This document shows positions 42,717-51,691 of a DNA stretch of 64,000 nt, in pieces (the stretch's first letter is position 1; each line of letters opens with the position of its first letter). The position numbers and the translations under genes were made by a program. The stretch covers positions 41,301 to 105,300 of the forward strand of contig JAFUYP010000005.1 in NCBI GenBank assembly GCA_017470535.1. The letters run 5' to 3'. The notes beneath the pieces are model-generated. The model saw only the letters and a program-made list of their open reading frames with translations, was not told where the DNA came from and ran no database searches. The stretch comes from Ruminococcus sp. Its GTDB lineage: Bacteria; Bacillota; Clostridia; Oscillospirales; Ruminococcaceae.

Positions 42717-44541
42717 ATACCGCACCCCGGAGGAATGGAAGGCAAGAGCTGAAAAGATCGCCGACGGAAAGGGTATATACGCATCTGTAAAGCGGACAAG
42801 TGCCGTGAAATGGGCAGCAGCGGCGGCTGTTGCGGCTGTGATAGGGTTTGAGGGGTATTCTCTTTTAAGCACATCAGTAAGGCAGACGGAAACTGACCCT
42901 ACCCCTGCTCCGCAGATCTCGAAGAAAGACGACAATTCTCACTACATCACAAGGCAGAAGATAGAAAACTACTACGACAAAGACACATCAGACTTATACA
43001 AGGAGAATCTGACCGACCATTACAAAACAAATGGGTGCGAGCTGTTTTTGACCAATCAGAACGGCTGCGCCTATGCCAAAAGCGATATTCTCTACGGCAA
43101 TGGCACCAACCCCTCGATGATGGCATTTATCAATGAGGACACCTTCTCGGCATTTGATGCAGCAAGCGACGGGTACATAATCGACGGCTCGACGCTCACG
43201 GCACTTGTAAGGTTCACCTCAGCTGCCGGCAGCTCGAACGATCTGTACGACGACATAAATCCCATTGAGGACAGCATCACCATTCACACCTGCATAACAG
43301 ACCGTGACGGAAACGAGATAACTCCCCTGTCTGTGGACTTTGATACGCAGGAGGGCATGATAAGCTACTACACAAGGGTAGAGATAACGCTTCCCGAGGG
43401 AGAAACATTTGACAACAAGACGACAGATATACATTTTTACAAAAAAGCAGCTGTCTCTGACGAGAAGGACATTACAGATCAAAACGACACCATATACGGC
43501 GGCTATCACTATGACATGAAGATATTCGGCACAGGCTCGGGTGCGTCTTCACAGTATGATGCTTATGACACGCTGGCACAATATTATAATGACGATATGG
43601 CATATCAGCTTGCAGGCAGCTACCATTACTCAGGCTTCAAGAGTGAGCTGGGCGTAAGCTCTGACTTCGTCTCCGACCCCGATGACAGGATAGATACATC
43701 AGAGAGCGTAAACTATTTTGAACGTGACAAAAGCTATCCGCAGTACATTGATATAGACTGCACAGGCTATGTCACCGACGGAATATCGCTTTCGATGTTT
43801 TTCAGGCGTAAGGGTCACGGAACAGATATGCTCAAGGATTTTGTACAGAATTACGAAACGAAAGCCTATCTGCGCTCCACAGGAGAGCTGCTTGATACAG
43901 AAATAAAAATGGGTGATGCAAATGACGATCAGAGCGGTAACATAATGATAAGCGTTATCCCGGGCAAGGTGCTTGACGGCGACTCGGTAGAGCTGCACTT
44001 TTTATCGACCGATGAGCAGTACAGCGGCAAAAATGCTTTACACTATGTTTTCACGTTTAATATTGACGAGGGGCTTAGCAGCACGCAGTTTGGTGAAGTA
44101 CAAATGCCGGGCAGCCAGAAGCTAAAAGACTCGGGCAAGGAGCTCAGGAGCGGTGATATAACTGTAAAAAGCTCACCACACGGGTTATTGTTCTCAGCCA
44201 CTGATGAGCTTGACAAGGCTTATAACGAGGCTCTTGGCTCTTCAAAGAGCAATGTGCTTATCGCAGGCATCAGTCAGACCAACTACATACATGACGGCAG
44301 CACATGGCACATGGCGGCAGGCGATAACGTCGAATACTGGCAGTTCATCAAAGCGAACGCAGACAACGACGATCAGTTTTTGCTGTACAGAGTGAGCAGC
44401 GGCGGCAAGACTGTCGGCTACTACATGAGCAGAAAATACCTTGCAGGTGAAACTCTGAGTGCCGCAGTGCTTCCCGAAGAAATGGACGCCGCAAAAGAAA
44501 TACTCGGCGACGGCTTTGATGAGGAAGACTATATAGGATAA
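42691..44541 (+). CDS. Large single-pass membrane protein, probable anti-sigma factor
   Basis: 616 residues from the ATG at 42691 (AAAGGAGTGACCCCG upstream), beginning inside the sigma gene. A cytoplasmic N-terminus of about 45 residues (MKRLQKLNEYRTPEEWKARA..) is followed by one membrane helix (about 46-65, AVKWAAAAAVAAVIGFEGY). An extracytoplasmic region of about 550 residues is rich in Asp, Ser, Tyr and Thr. The topology and overlap with an ECF sigma gene indicate a membrane anti-sigma factor. The ectodomain has no family I recognise and is far larger than common ZAS-type anti-sigma sensors. Its cytoplasmic part lacks the HxxxCxxC zinc motif. Confidence 0.75.
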   Translation: MKRLQKLNEYRTPEEWKARAEKIADGKGIYASVKRTSAVKWAAAAAVAAVIGFEGYSLLSTSVRQTETDPTPAPQISKKDDNSHYITRQKIENYYDKDTSDLYKENLTDHYKTNGCELFLTNQNGCAYAKSDILYGNGTNPSMMAFINEDTFSAFDAASDGYIIDGSTLTALVRFTSAAGSSNDLYDDINPIEDSITIHTCITDRDGNEITPLSVDFDTQEGMISYYTRVEITLPEGETFDNKTTDIHFYKKAAVSDEKDITDQNDTIYGGYHYDMKIFGTGSGASSQYDAYDTLAQYYNDDMAYQLAGSYHYSGFKSELGVSSDFVSDPDDRIDTSESVNYFERDKSYPQYIDIDCTGYVTDGISLSMFFRRKGHGTDMLKDFVQNYETKAYLRSTGELLDTEIKMGDANDDQSGNIMISVIPGKVLDGDSVELHFLSTDEQYSGKNALHYVFTFNIDEGLSSTQFGEVQMPGSQKLKDSGKELRSGDITVKSSPHGLLFSATDELDKAYNEALGSSKSNVLIAGISQTNYIHDGSTWHMAAGDNVEYWQFIKANADNDDQFLLYRVSSGGKTVGYYMSRKYLAGETLSAAVLPEEMDAAKEILGDGFDEEDYIG

Positions 44542-44609
44542 ATGCCAGAACGAAAGTTTACATAGATGCAGTCCCCTGTACCCCCAGAGGAGACTGCGGG
44601 ACAACAAAA

Positions 44610-44656
44610 CAGAGTACCGTAAAAAAGAAAGAGAACACGGTACTCTGTTTTTGTTT
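44610..44656 (+). terminator. Terminator of the sigma/anti-sigma operon
   Basis: 11-bp stem CAGAGTACCGT/ACGGTACTCTG, then TTTTTGTTTT. Confidence 0.85.
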
Positions 44657-44662
44657 TGGCAC

Positions 44663-44690
44663 AAAAAAGGTCGGGTGATGCCCGACCTTT
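44663..44690 (-). terminator. Terminator of alaS
   Basis: Stem AAAGGTCGGG/CCCGACCTTT with a short loop and T6 on the minus strand, eight bases past the alaS stop. Confidence 0.85.
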
Positions 44691-44698
44691 AATAGTAT

Positions 44699-47356
44699 TT
44701 ACTTTACAAACTCGCCGACTATCTCTACGACCTTATCAAGTGCTTCGTCTATCTTGAATCTGTCGCCGACACCTGCCATAGCGCTGTCAGGTCTGCCGCC
44801 GCCCTTACCGCCTGTAACTGCTGCGACCTTGCCTACTATCTTGCCTGCGTGTGCGCCCTTTGCAACTGCGTCCTTGCCGCAGCCGCAGACTATATTCGCC
44901 TTTTCGCCGTCAACGCCTGCTATGACTGCTATCATGCCGGGGTTATTGCCCTTGATGTCGTCAGCCATTTTTCTAAGAGCGTCGGGCTTTATATTCTGGA
45001 GCATTGCCGTAACTACCGACACGCCGCCAACATCAACTGCGCTCTCAAACATCGCCTTTGCCCTTATCTCGGCTATCTGCGATGCAAGCTCGTCACGCTC
45101 CTTTTCAAGTGCCTTTATCTGAGCCATGACGCTTTCTGCTCTTGTCACTACCTCCATAGGGTTATTGACCTTGAGTGTCTTAGCAACGTTTTTGAGCCTG
45201 TCGGCATTCTCTTCTATAAACTTGAATATAGCCGAGCCTGTCACAGCCTCTATCCTTCTGACACCCGATGCTACCGAGCTTTCGGATACTATCTTGAAAA
45301 GACCTATCTTTGATGTATTGTCAAGGTGTGTACCGCCGCAGAATTCGATCGACGCACTTCCCTCGTCATCGCCCATTGTGACTACTCTTACCACATCGCC
45401 GTACTTCTCGCCGAACAGTGCCATAGCGCCCAGCTTCTGAGCCTCCTTGATAGGCATTTCCTCCATTTTTATATCAAGTGCTGCGAATATCCACTTATTG
45501 ACCTGCAATTCTACCTTTGCTATCTCCTCGGGAGTCATAGCGGAGAAGTGCGAGAAGTCAAATCTTAATCTGTCACGGTCAACGAGCTGACCTGCCTGAT
45601 GAACGTGGTCGCCCAGCACCTGTCTGAGTGCTGCCTGCAAAAGGTGTGCGCAGGAATGGTTTCTCATAGTGGAGAGCCTTGCAGACTTATCGACTGCAAA
45701 GTGTGCCTGCTGGCCCTGTGCGATACCGCCCTCTGTTACCTTTACCTTATGGGCGAACTTCCCGCCGACTGCCTTCTGTACATCAAGTACCTCAGCCTTG
45801 CCGCTTGCAGTCGTGATGACACCTGTATCAGCTGCCTGACCGCCGCTTTCTGCATAGAAAGGCGTTTTCTTTGCAACTATATAAACTATATCGCCGGCAC
45901 CTGCATTTTCGATAAGCTCGTCATCATTTGCAAGGAAGTCTATGACACCGTCGTCCTCGAACCTGTCATAGCCCGTGAACTCGGTGGAGATCTCCTTGTC
46001 TATCTTATGGAACACGGTTTCATCAGCGCCCATATACTTTGAGTCGCCTCTTGCAGCCCTTGCAGTTTCACGCTGCACCTGCATAGCCTTCTCAAAGCCT
46101 TCTTCGTCAACGCCTAAGCCCTTTTCTTCAAGTATCTCACGGGTAAGGTCTATCGGGAAGCCATAGGTATCTGACAGCTTGAAGCAAGCCTCGCCGTCAA
46201 GCACCTTCTCGCCCTTTGCGCTGAGCTCCTCTACATATGTATCAAGTATCTTCATGCCCCTGTCGATAGTGGTATTGAAATTAGCTTCCTCAGTCGAGAG
46301 CAGCTTTACGATATAGTCATACTGCTCTTCAAGCTCGTTATACTCGCACTTTGAGTTATCAACTACCGTCTTTACTATATCTTTAAGGAACATACCGTTT
46401 ATGCCCAGCAGCTTTCCGTGTCTTACGGCACGGCGAAGGAGCCTTCTCATTACATAGCCCCTGCCCTCGTTTGAAGGCAGCACACCGTCGCCTGCCATGA
46501 ATGTCACAGACCTGATATGGTCGGTGATGACACGGATAGACACGTCCTTTTTATATTCCTTGCCGTACTCACAGCCTGCTATCTCGCAGATCTTGTCCCT
46601 GATAGCCTTTATCGTATCGACATCAAATATGGAATCAACACCCTGCATAAGTGCTGCAAGTCTTTCAAGACCCATACCTGTGTCGATATTCTTCTGTGCA
46701 AGAGGTGTATATGTGCCGTCCTCGTGTCTTTCAAACTGTGTGAATACGAGGTTCCAGAATTCCATATATCTGTCGCAGTCACAGCCTACACCGCAGGTGG
46801 GCTTGCCGCAGCCGTACTTCTCTCCCCTGTCAAAATATATCTCCGAGCAGGGACCGCACGGACCGTCAACGCCTGCTTCCCAGAAGTTATCCTCCTTGCC
46901 CATACGGGTTATCCTGTCCATAGGCACGCCTGCTTTTTCGTGCCATATCTTTTCAGCCTCGTCATCGTCCTGATAAACGGTGACATACAGTCTGTCCTTG
47001 GGGAGCTTCAACACCTCTGTGACATACTCCCACGCCCACTGTATAGCCTCCTCCTTGAAATAATCGCCGAATGAGAAATTGCCCAGCATCTCAAAGAAAG
47101 TGCCGTGTCTTGCAGTCTTGCCGACATTTTCAATATCGCCTGTCCTTATACACTTCTGGCAGGTGGTCATACGCTTTCTCGGCGGTACCTCCTGACCTGT
47201 GAAGTAGGGCTTGAGCGGTGCCATACCGGCAACGATGAGCAGCAGGCTGTTATCCCCCTGCGGTATGAGCGGATAGCTCTTATGCCTTAAACACCCCTTC
47301 TGTGCAAAAAAGTTCAGATACGATTCTCTCAGATCGTTAAGACTTGTCCATTCCAT
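44699..47356 (-). CDS. alaS: Alanyl-tRNA synthetase
   Basis: 885 residues, normal length. The class II catalytic core is at the N-terminus (LRESYLNFFAQKGCLRHKSYPLIPQGDNSLLLIVAGMAPLKPYFTG, split motifs 1-3). An editing domain has the zinc ligands HSCAHLL and CGGTHLDNT. A C-terminal C-Ala domain carries GKGGGRPDSAMAGVGD. It charges tRNA-Ala and edits Ser/Gly errors. A Shine-Dalgarno AAAGGAAG precedes the ATG. There is no T-box leader upstream; the amidase gene ends 73 bp before. It is probably read from the amidase promoter. Confidence 0.97.
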   Translation of the reverse strand: MEWTSLNDLRESYLNFFAQKGCLRHKSYPLIPQGDNSLLLIVAGMAPLKPYFTGQEVPPRKRMTTCQKCIRTGDIENVGKTARHGTFFEMLGNFSFGDYFKEEAIQWAWEYVTEVLKLPKDRLYVTVYQDDDEAEKIWHEKAGVPMDRITRMGKEDNFWEAGVDGPCGPCSEIYFDRGEKYGCGKPTCGVGCDCDRYMEFWNLVFTQFERHEDGTYTPLAQKNIDTGMGLERLAALMQGVDSIFDVDTIKAIRDKICEIAGCEYGKEYKKDVSIRVITDHIRSVTFMAGDGVLPSNEGRGYVMRRLLRRAVRHGKLLGINGMFLKDIVKTVVDNSKCEYNELEEQYDYIVKLLSTEEANFNTTIDRGMKILDTYVEELSAKGEKVLDGEACFKLSDTYGFPIDLTREILEEKGLGVDEEGFEKAMQVQRETARAARGDSKYMGADETVFHKIDKEISTEFTGYDRFEDDGVIDFLANDDELIENAGAGDIVYIVAKKTPFYAESGGQAADTGVITTASGKAEVLDVQKAVGGKFAHKVKVTEGGIAQGQQAHFAVDKSARLSTMRNHSCAHLLQAALRQVLGDHVHQAGQLVDRDRLRFDFSHFSAMTPEEIAKVELQVNKWIFAALDIKMEEMPIKEAQKLGAMALFGEKYGDVVRVVTMGDDEGSASIEFCGGTHLDNTSKIGLFKIVSESSVASGVRRIEAVTGSAIFKFIEENADRLKNVAKTLKVNNPMEVVTRAESVMAQIKALEKERDELASQIAEIRAKAMFESAVDVGGVSVVTAMLQNIKPDALRKMADDIKGNNPGMIAVIAGVDGEKANIVCGCGKDAVAKGAHAGKIVGKVAAVTGGKGGGRPDSAMAGVGDRFKIDEALDKVVEIVGEFVK

Positions 47357-47429
47357 TATCAGATACTTCCTTTCTTTTTGGTGCGAAATGCACTGTTACA
47401 TATATCATCTGCGCCCCGGCAGTCTATCC

Positions 47430-48461
47430 TCAGCCCACTGTGCCGTCAGGCGGCTGTGCAGCAGCATTCGTGGCATCGTCCTGCTTTGCAGACGTGGTCT
47501 GAGTATATTTATGGTCATTGATTATAACGGGCTGAAGAGCATCTGCGGCATATATTTCACCCTCCTCGGTGAAATATGTACCTGTCTTTTCGTTCCACTG
47601 AGGCTTGGTGGACAGATACGGCTCATCTATGAGCCGCTCGCCGTTTTCATCTGTGATACCCAGCTCCTTTGCGGTCTTTACCGCCGCCTGAGCCATTGCG
47701 TGTGCGTACTCGCCGATATGCTCATCAAGCAGCTTATTGTCGGCGTCATTCGTTATAAAGCCCAGTTCTACAAGGCAGCTCGGCATATGCGTCTGACGAT
47801 TCACCTGATAGTTGCTGCAGCTGTCACCTATGAACCCGAAGCCGACTTCCCTGTTTTTGGAGATACCGACCTCGTCAAGTGCTGAGAGTATATTTGATGC
47901 AAGCAGAATATCCGACTCAGGCTCGTGGTTGTTGACCCATATCTCGACGCCCTTGTTAGCTTCATCGCCGCTGTTGCGGTGAATGGAGATAAACAGATCG
48001 GCCTTTGAATCGTTTGCCTTTTTGCATATCTCATCAAGTGTTAAAAACTCATCAGTTTCTCTTGTCATAGCGACATTCACGCCGAGCGCTTCAAGCTCGT
48101 CCCTGAGTTTGAGGGAAACGTTCAGAGTATCGTCCTTTTCAAGCCTCTTGCCCGTCTTATCCTGCGCACCGCTGTCATCACCGCCGTGCCCCGGGTCTAT
48201 ACACACTGTAAAGTCATACCCGGTATGCTCCGGCTCGGAGCTGCTCTCTTTATTATTATTCACAGCCGGCAGCACAGATGATGACTCACCACCGCCAAAT
48301 GCCCCTATGAGCGCACCTATCAGCCTGACAACGCAGAAAACAAGCAATACGAGCAGCACAAGAGCTATGACTATCCTGTCCCAGTATATCTTGGTCTTTA
48401 CATCACCGCTGTGTTTTACAGGCGGTCTGCCGTATTTCTTCTCAAACTCCTGTTCTGTCAT
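47430..48461 (-). CDS. N-acetylmuramoyl-L-alanine amidase (Amidase_3), membrane-anchored
   Basis: 343 residues. A cytoplasmic N-terminus (about 1-30; EKKYGRPPVKHSG) and one membrane helix (about 31-54) are followed by the catalytic domain (about 80-270). Zinc ligands and catalytic residues are in CIDPGHGGDDSGA (first His), the MTRETDEF block, LFISIHRNSG (second His) and SCLVELGFITN (Glu). It cleaves the amide between MurNAc and the stem peptide outside the membrane. The usual SIHCNA reads SIHRNS. A C-terminal extension of about 70 residues has no recognised domain. Roles include cell separation, sporulation or germination. Confidence 0.9.
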   Translation of the reverse strand: MTEQEFEKKYGRPPVKHSGDVKTKIYWDRIVIALVLLVLLVFCVVRLIGALIGAFGGGESSSVLPAVNNNKESSSEPEHTGYDFTVCIDPGHGGDDSGAQDKTGKRLEKDDTLNVSLKLRDELEALGVNVAMTRETDEFLTLDEICKKANDSKADLFISIHRNSGDEANKGVEIWVNNHEPESDILLASNILSALDEVGISKNREVGFGFIGDSCSNYQVNRQTHMPSCLVELGFITNDADNKLLDEHIGEYAHAMAQAAVKTAKELGITDENGERLIDEPYLSTKPQWNEKTGTYFTEEGEIYAADALQPVIINDHKYTQTTSAKQDDATNAAAQPPDGTVG

Positions 48462-48516
48462 ATATTTACCTTCCGATCAGTAGTAGGATCACATAATCAA
48501 GTACATAACCTATACT

Positions 48517-48545
48517 ATTATATCACAAAGCAAGGATTAATTCAA
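48517..48545 (-). promoter_or_regulatory. Promoter of the amidase-alaS unit
   Basis: On the minus strand TTGAAT, 17-nt spacer, TATAAT. Confidence 0.72.
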
Positions 48546-48587
48546 CACCCATTTTTAAAAATTTTTCCGACAGCTTTTGACAGTTAT

Positions 48588-48636
48588 ATGTATACACAAA
48601 AAATCGCTCAAATGTATACACCAAAAATTCGCTCAA
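48588..48636. repeat. Tandem 24/25-bp direct repeat with TGTATACA palindromes
   Basis: Units 48588-48611 and 48612-48636 each contain ATGTATACAC and end in TCGCTCAA. They differ by one substitution and one inserted base. Each holds the perfect 8-bp palindrome TGTATACA. They lie just upstream of the first plus-strand promoter. Confidence 0.75.
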
Positions 48637-48641
48637 AGCGC

Positions 48642-48670
48642 TTGCATAAGTGTCTCAAATGTGCTATAAT
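48642..48670 (+). promoter_or_regulatory. Distal promoter P1 upstream of argG
   Basis: TTGCAT, 17-nt spacer, TATAAT, 220 bp before the argG start. It may drive a long leader or be a control element. Confidence 0.55.
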
Positions 48671-48818
48671 ATAAATGTATCAGGCTCTTGTCATAGCGGC
48701 TGTATGCGTTTATTCATCTGAAAATGTATAAAAACTGTATATTTTCGTATTTATACATTGAAATATACAAAATATGCACCATAAATGTGTATAAATCTTA
48801 AAATATACGCAAAAGCAC

Positions 48819-48846
48819 TTGACAAAGCTGTATTATCGTGTATAAT
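48819..48846 (+). promoter_or_regulatory. Proximal promoter P2 of the arginine gene cluster
   Basis: TTGACA, 16-nt spacer, TATAAT; both perfect hexamers. The argG start is 44 nt after the -10. Confidence 0.8.
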
Positions 48847-48889
48847 AATATTTATATTATTGATTTTTTATTGTTGGAGGTATTTTAAA

Positions 48890-50119
48890 ATGGGTAAAGA
48901 GATCAAAAAAGTAGTATTAGCATACTCGGGCGGTCTTGATACATCTATCATCATCCCGTGGCTGAAGGAAAACTACAACAACTGCGAGGTAGTCGCAGTT
49001 TCAGGAAACGTAGGTCAGGGCACAGAGCTTGACGGCTTAGAGGAAAAGGCTATCAAGACAGGCGCTTCAAAGCTCTACATAGAGGATCTTACAGAGGAAT
49101 TCATAAGAGATTATGTTTTCCCGACTGTACAGGCTGGCGCTATATATGAGAACAGATATATGCTGGGTACATCCTTCGCCCGTCCTATCATCGCTAAGAG
49201 AATAGCTGAGATAGCTATAAAGGAAGGCGCAGATGCTATATGCCACGGCTGCACCGGCAAGGGCAACGATCAGGTGAGATTTGAGCTTGCTATAAAGGCA
49301 TTCGCTCCTGACATGAAGATAATCGCTCCGTGGAGGATATGGAACATAAAGAGCCGTGACGAGGAGATAGACTACGCTGAGGCTCACAATATCCCGTTAA
49401 AGATAAACAGAGAGACTAATTACTCAAAGGACAAGAATATATGGCATTTATCGCATGAAGGTCTTGATCTTGAAGATCCTGCAAACGAGCCGCAGTATGA
49501 AAAGCCGGGCTTCCTTGAAATGGGCGTATCGCCTATCATGGCTCCCGACAAGCCCACATATGTGACTATACACTTTGAAAAGGGCGTTCCTACTGCGATA
49601 GACGGCAAGGACATGGGTCCTGTGGAGATAGTTGAGACACTCAACAAATTAGGCGGCGAGAACGGCATCGGTCTTGCAGACTTAGTTGAGAACCGTCTGG
49701 TAGGCATGAAGTCAAGGGGCGTTTATGAAACTCCCGGCGGCGCTATACTCTACCATGCACACGAGGTGCTTGAAACTATCACGATAGACAAGGAGACTGC
49801 AAGAGTAAAGCAGTACCTTTCCATAAAGTTTGCAGACATTGTTTACAATGGTCAGTGGTATACACCTCTGCGTGAGGCTATGAGCGCATTCGTAGCTCAG
49901 ACCCAGCAGACTGTAACAGGTGATGTAAAGCTCAAGCTCTACAAGGGCAACATCATCAACGCAGGCGTGACTTCGCCGTATACCCTTTATGATGAGGAAG
50001 TAGCTACCTTTGACGCTGATGAGGTTTACAATCAGGCTGATTCGGCTGGATTTATAAACCTCTTCGGACTGCCGATCAAAGTCAAGGCTAAGCTCGACCA
50101 GAAGAGAAACAACAAGTAA
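48890..50119 (+). CDS. argG: Argininosuccinate synthase
   Basis: 409 residues from the ATG at 48890 with TTGGAGG upstream. The PP-loop ATP site is [17 protein letters not shown]. Further hallmarks are [20 protein letters not shown] and [12 protein letters not shown]. It joins citrulline and aspartate with ATP, the seventh step of arginine synthesis in the cytoplasm. It is the first gene of a long same-strand cluster that ends with argF. The window also holds argH, so citrulline can be taken to arginine. Confidence 0.97.
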   Translation: MGKEIKKVVLAYSGGLDTSIIIPWLKENYNNCEVVAVSGNVGQGTELDGLEEKAIKTGASKLYIEDLTEEFIRDYVFPTVQAGAIYENRYMLGTSFARPIIAKRIAEIAIKEGADAICHGCTGKGNDQVRFELAIKAFAPDMKIIAPWRIWNIKSRDEEIDYAEAHNIPLKINRETNYSKDKNIWHLSHEGLDLEDPANEPQYEKPGFLEMGVSPIMAPDKPTYVTIHFEKGVPTAIDGKDMGPVEIVETLNKLGGENGIGLADLVENRLVGMKSRGVYETPGGAILYHAHEVLETITIDKETARVKQYLSIKFADIVYNGQWYTPLREAMSAFVAQTQQTVTGDVKLKLYKGNIINAGVTSPYTLYDEEVATFDADEVYNQADSAGFINLFGLPIKVKAKLDQKRNNK

Positions 50120-50142
50120 GGTTCCTGACAGGAGGAAGACCT

Positions 50143-50583
50143 ATGAGCGAGAATATAAACAATTTACTTGAACCGGCAATAGACAAGAAGGTAGAGATAA
50201 CCTATGACAGTCTGCCGGGGTCGAAATTTGAAGATGTAAACTTAGGCGACGCTACATTCGATAACGTAAGTCTTAAAGATGCTGACTTCAATGACGTTAA
50301 TATGGACGGGGCGCACTTTAACGATGTGTCTATGAAGGATTCGCAGTTTACTGATATGTTTATGGTAAACTCAAAGTTTCTGGGCGTTAATCTTTCAAAC
50401 ACAAAGTTCGGCTGCTCTATCATGAACAATGTGGAGTTTAAAAATCCCGACCTTAAAAATTCACAGTTCGTACACTGCGATCTGTCGAATGTCGAGATAA
50501 ATGACTGCATCATAGACGGCATGAAGATAAACGGCATAGACATACAGAAGCTAATCGAAAGATACGAGGAAGAAAAATCGTAA
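50143..50583 (+). CDS. Pentapeptide-repeat protein
   Basis: 146 residues. From about residue 28 to 125 every fifth position is Phe, Leu, Met or Val in the A(D/N)LxX style: KFEDVNLGDATFDNVSLKDA, then DFNDVNMDGAHFNDVSMKDS, and on. These fold as a right-handed quadrilateral beta-helix. No signal peptide or membrane segment is present. AGGAGG precedes the ATG. It follows argG by 23 bp. Cytoplasmic pentapeptide proteins include DNA mimics of the Qnr type, but this one is shorter and no resistance role can be claimed. Confidence 0.87.
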   Translation: MSENINNLLEPAIDKKVEITYDSLPGSKFEDVNLGDATFDNVSLKDADFNDVNMDGAHFNDVSMKDSQFTDMFMVNSKFLGVNLSNTKFGCSIMNNVEFKNPDLKNSQFVHCDLSNVEINDCIIDGMKINGIDIQKLIERYEEEKS

Positions 50584-50605
50584 CGTTAGTAACATTAGAT
50601 GTATC

Positions 50606-50653
50606 AGCAAGAAACATCGGTCGCCCGACCTTTGTTTCTTGCTTACATTTTTT
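50606..50653 (+). terminator. Strong hairpin between the pentapeptide gene and the next gene
   Basis: Outer stem AGCAAGAAAC/GTTTCTTGCT, inner stem GGTCG/CGACC, then TACATTTTTT. It sits about 10 nt before the ribosome binding site of the next gene, so it could attenuate expression within the arginine cluster. Confidence 0.55.
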
Positions 50654-50665
50654 GAGGAAAATGAT

Positions 50666-51679
50666 ATGAACGACAGCATAAAAAAAGCCTTTAATCTATT
50701 GTTCCGCACAGTGCTTATATGTACGGCGGCAGCATCGGTCATGATGGTGGTGAGCTTTATAAAAACTGCCGTGTTCGTCACCGAGCGTGACGGGCATATA
50801 GCTGATAAGGACATGGGCGTTTTCGTGGACGGCTGCTACACTTTCACGCAGCTGTACATCGGTATTTTCTACGCACTTATCGCCTGTGTGATATTAAGTA
50901 TAGTGAGCTTTCACAAGTGTACGAAGTTCACGCTTATCGGACGTACTGTTATTCTTGGTATGACGGCGCAAAGGATGTTCCGTGGGCTTGGTATCGCAAA
51001 GGCTCTCAACACTATGGGCAAATACGCAAGAGAGATCGGCGTGGAAAAAATGAATGGCATGACCACCAAAGAACTGGCATCTGCGCTGAATGTCGACCAG
51101 TCGGAGATAGAAGGTCTGGAAAACATCATTAAAAGCTCGGATACCAACAGCGAGTTTACTTATATGCTTGCGGCAACGTTTCTTTGTGCTGTGGTCCTTG
51201 TCATTTTCTTTCTGACATCTATACATAATCTTACAAAGAAAGAAAGACCTGCTGCCTGCGGCGGCTGCGACGATGCAAACAGGCTCGAACAGGGCGACGC
51301 TGCTATGCTTGCAGGCGGTGCGCACTTTACACAGCAGGGCATGGGACAGAGCATTCCTCAGAACGTACCTGTTCAGGGGTATCAGCAGGGCAGCGTGGCT
51401 CAGCAGCAGATGCCGCAGATACTTCAGGATCTGAGCCGTGAGCTTGGCGGCAACATAGAAGGCTCTAAGCTGATAAGCAGATACATGGCTGCAACACAGC
51501 AGCAGCCGGTACACGATCATCATGACAGCGCAGAGGTCCATGATATGGAAGCTGACGGCGAGTTCCACGATTACGCACACGCTGAGGCTGATATGACCGA
51601 TGACAGCAGCGATTACTTAGCTCAGCTGCAAGCAGAGGAGAACCACGGAACTTCCCTCACGGACGAGGACTTTATGTAA
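50666..51679 (+). CDS. Uncharacterised membrane protein with His/Asp-rich C-terminus
   Basis: 337 residues from the ATG at 50666 (GAGGAAA upstream). There are three clear membrane segments: about 10-40 (TVLICTAAASVMMVVSFIKTAVFV region), 60-85 and 165-190. Between the second and third lies a helical cytoplasmic loop (VEKMNGMTTKELASALNVDQSEIEG). The C-terminal half is a Gln/Gly-rich linker and a His/Asp/Glu-rich tail (HDHHDSAEVHDMEADGEFHDYAHAEADM) that could bind metal. I do not recognise the family. It lies 12 bp before argH and reads in the same direction. Confidence 0.72.
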   Translation: MNDSIKKAFNLLFRTVLICTAAASVMMVVSFIKTAVFVTERDGHIADKDMGVFVDGCYTFTQLYIGIFYALIACVILSIVSFHKCTKFTLIGRTVILGMTAQRMFRGLGIAKALNTMGKYAREIGVEKMNGMTTKELASALNVDQSEIEGLENIIKSSDTNSEFTYMLAATFLCAVVLVIFFLTSIHNLTKKERPAACGGCDDANRLEQGDAAMLAGGAHFTQQGMGQSIPQNVPVQGYQQGSVAQQQMPQILQDLSRELGGNIEGSKLISRYMAATQQQPVHDHHDSAEVHDMEADGEFHDYAHAEADMTDDSSDYLAQLQAEENHGTSLTDEDFM

Positions 51680-51691
51680 AGGAGAAGCAAT

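Larger units (their letters stand above)
48462..48889. promoter_or_regulatory. Divergent regulatory region between the amidase and argG
   Basis: 428 bp. It holds the minus-strand amidase promoter, two plus-strand promoters, a 25-bp tandem repeat containing the palindrome TGTATACA (48588-48636), and AT-rich near-palindromes with GTAT/ATAC arms at about 48725-48770. These could bind the arginine repressor. No gene is supported. Confidence 0.6.

Noticed and set aside
47357-47429. T-box leader before alaS
   Set aside because: The gap is only 73 bp and lacks the T-box core sequence and specifier stem.
48638-48655. CcpA (cre) site near AAAGCGCTTGCA
   Set aside because: The best alignment has two mismatches at conserved positions and no linked sugar gene, so it is below what I would report.
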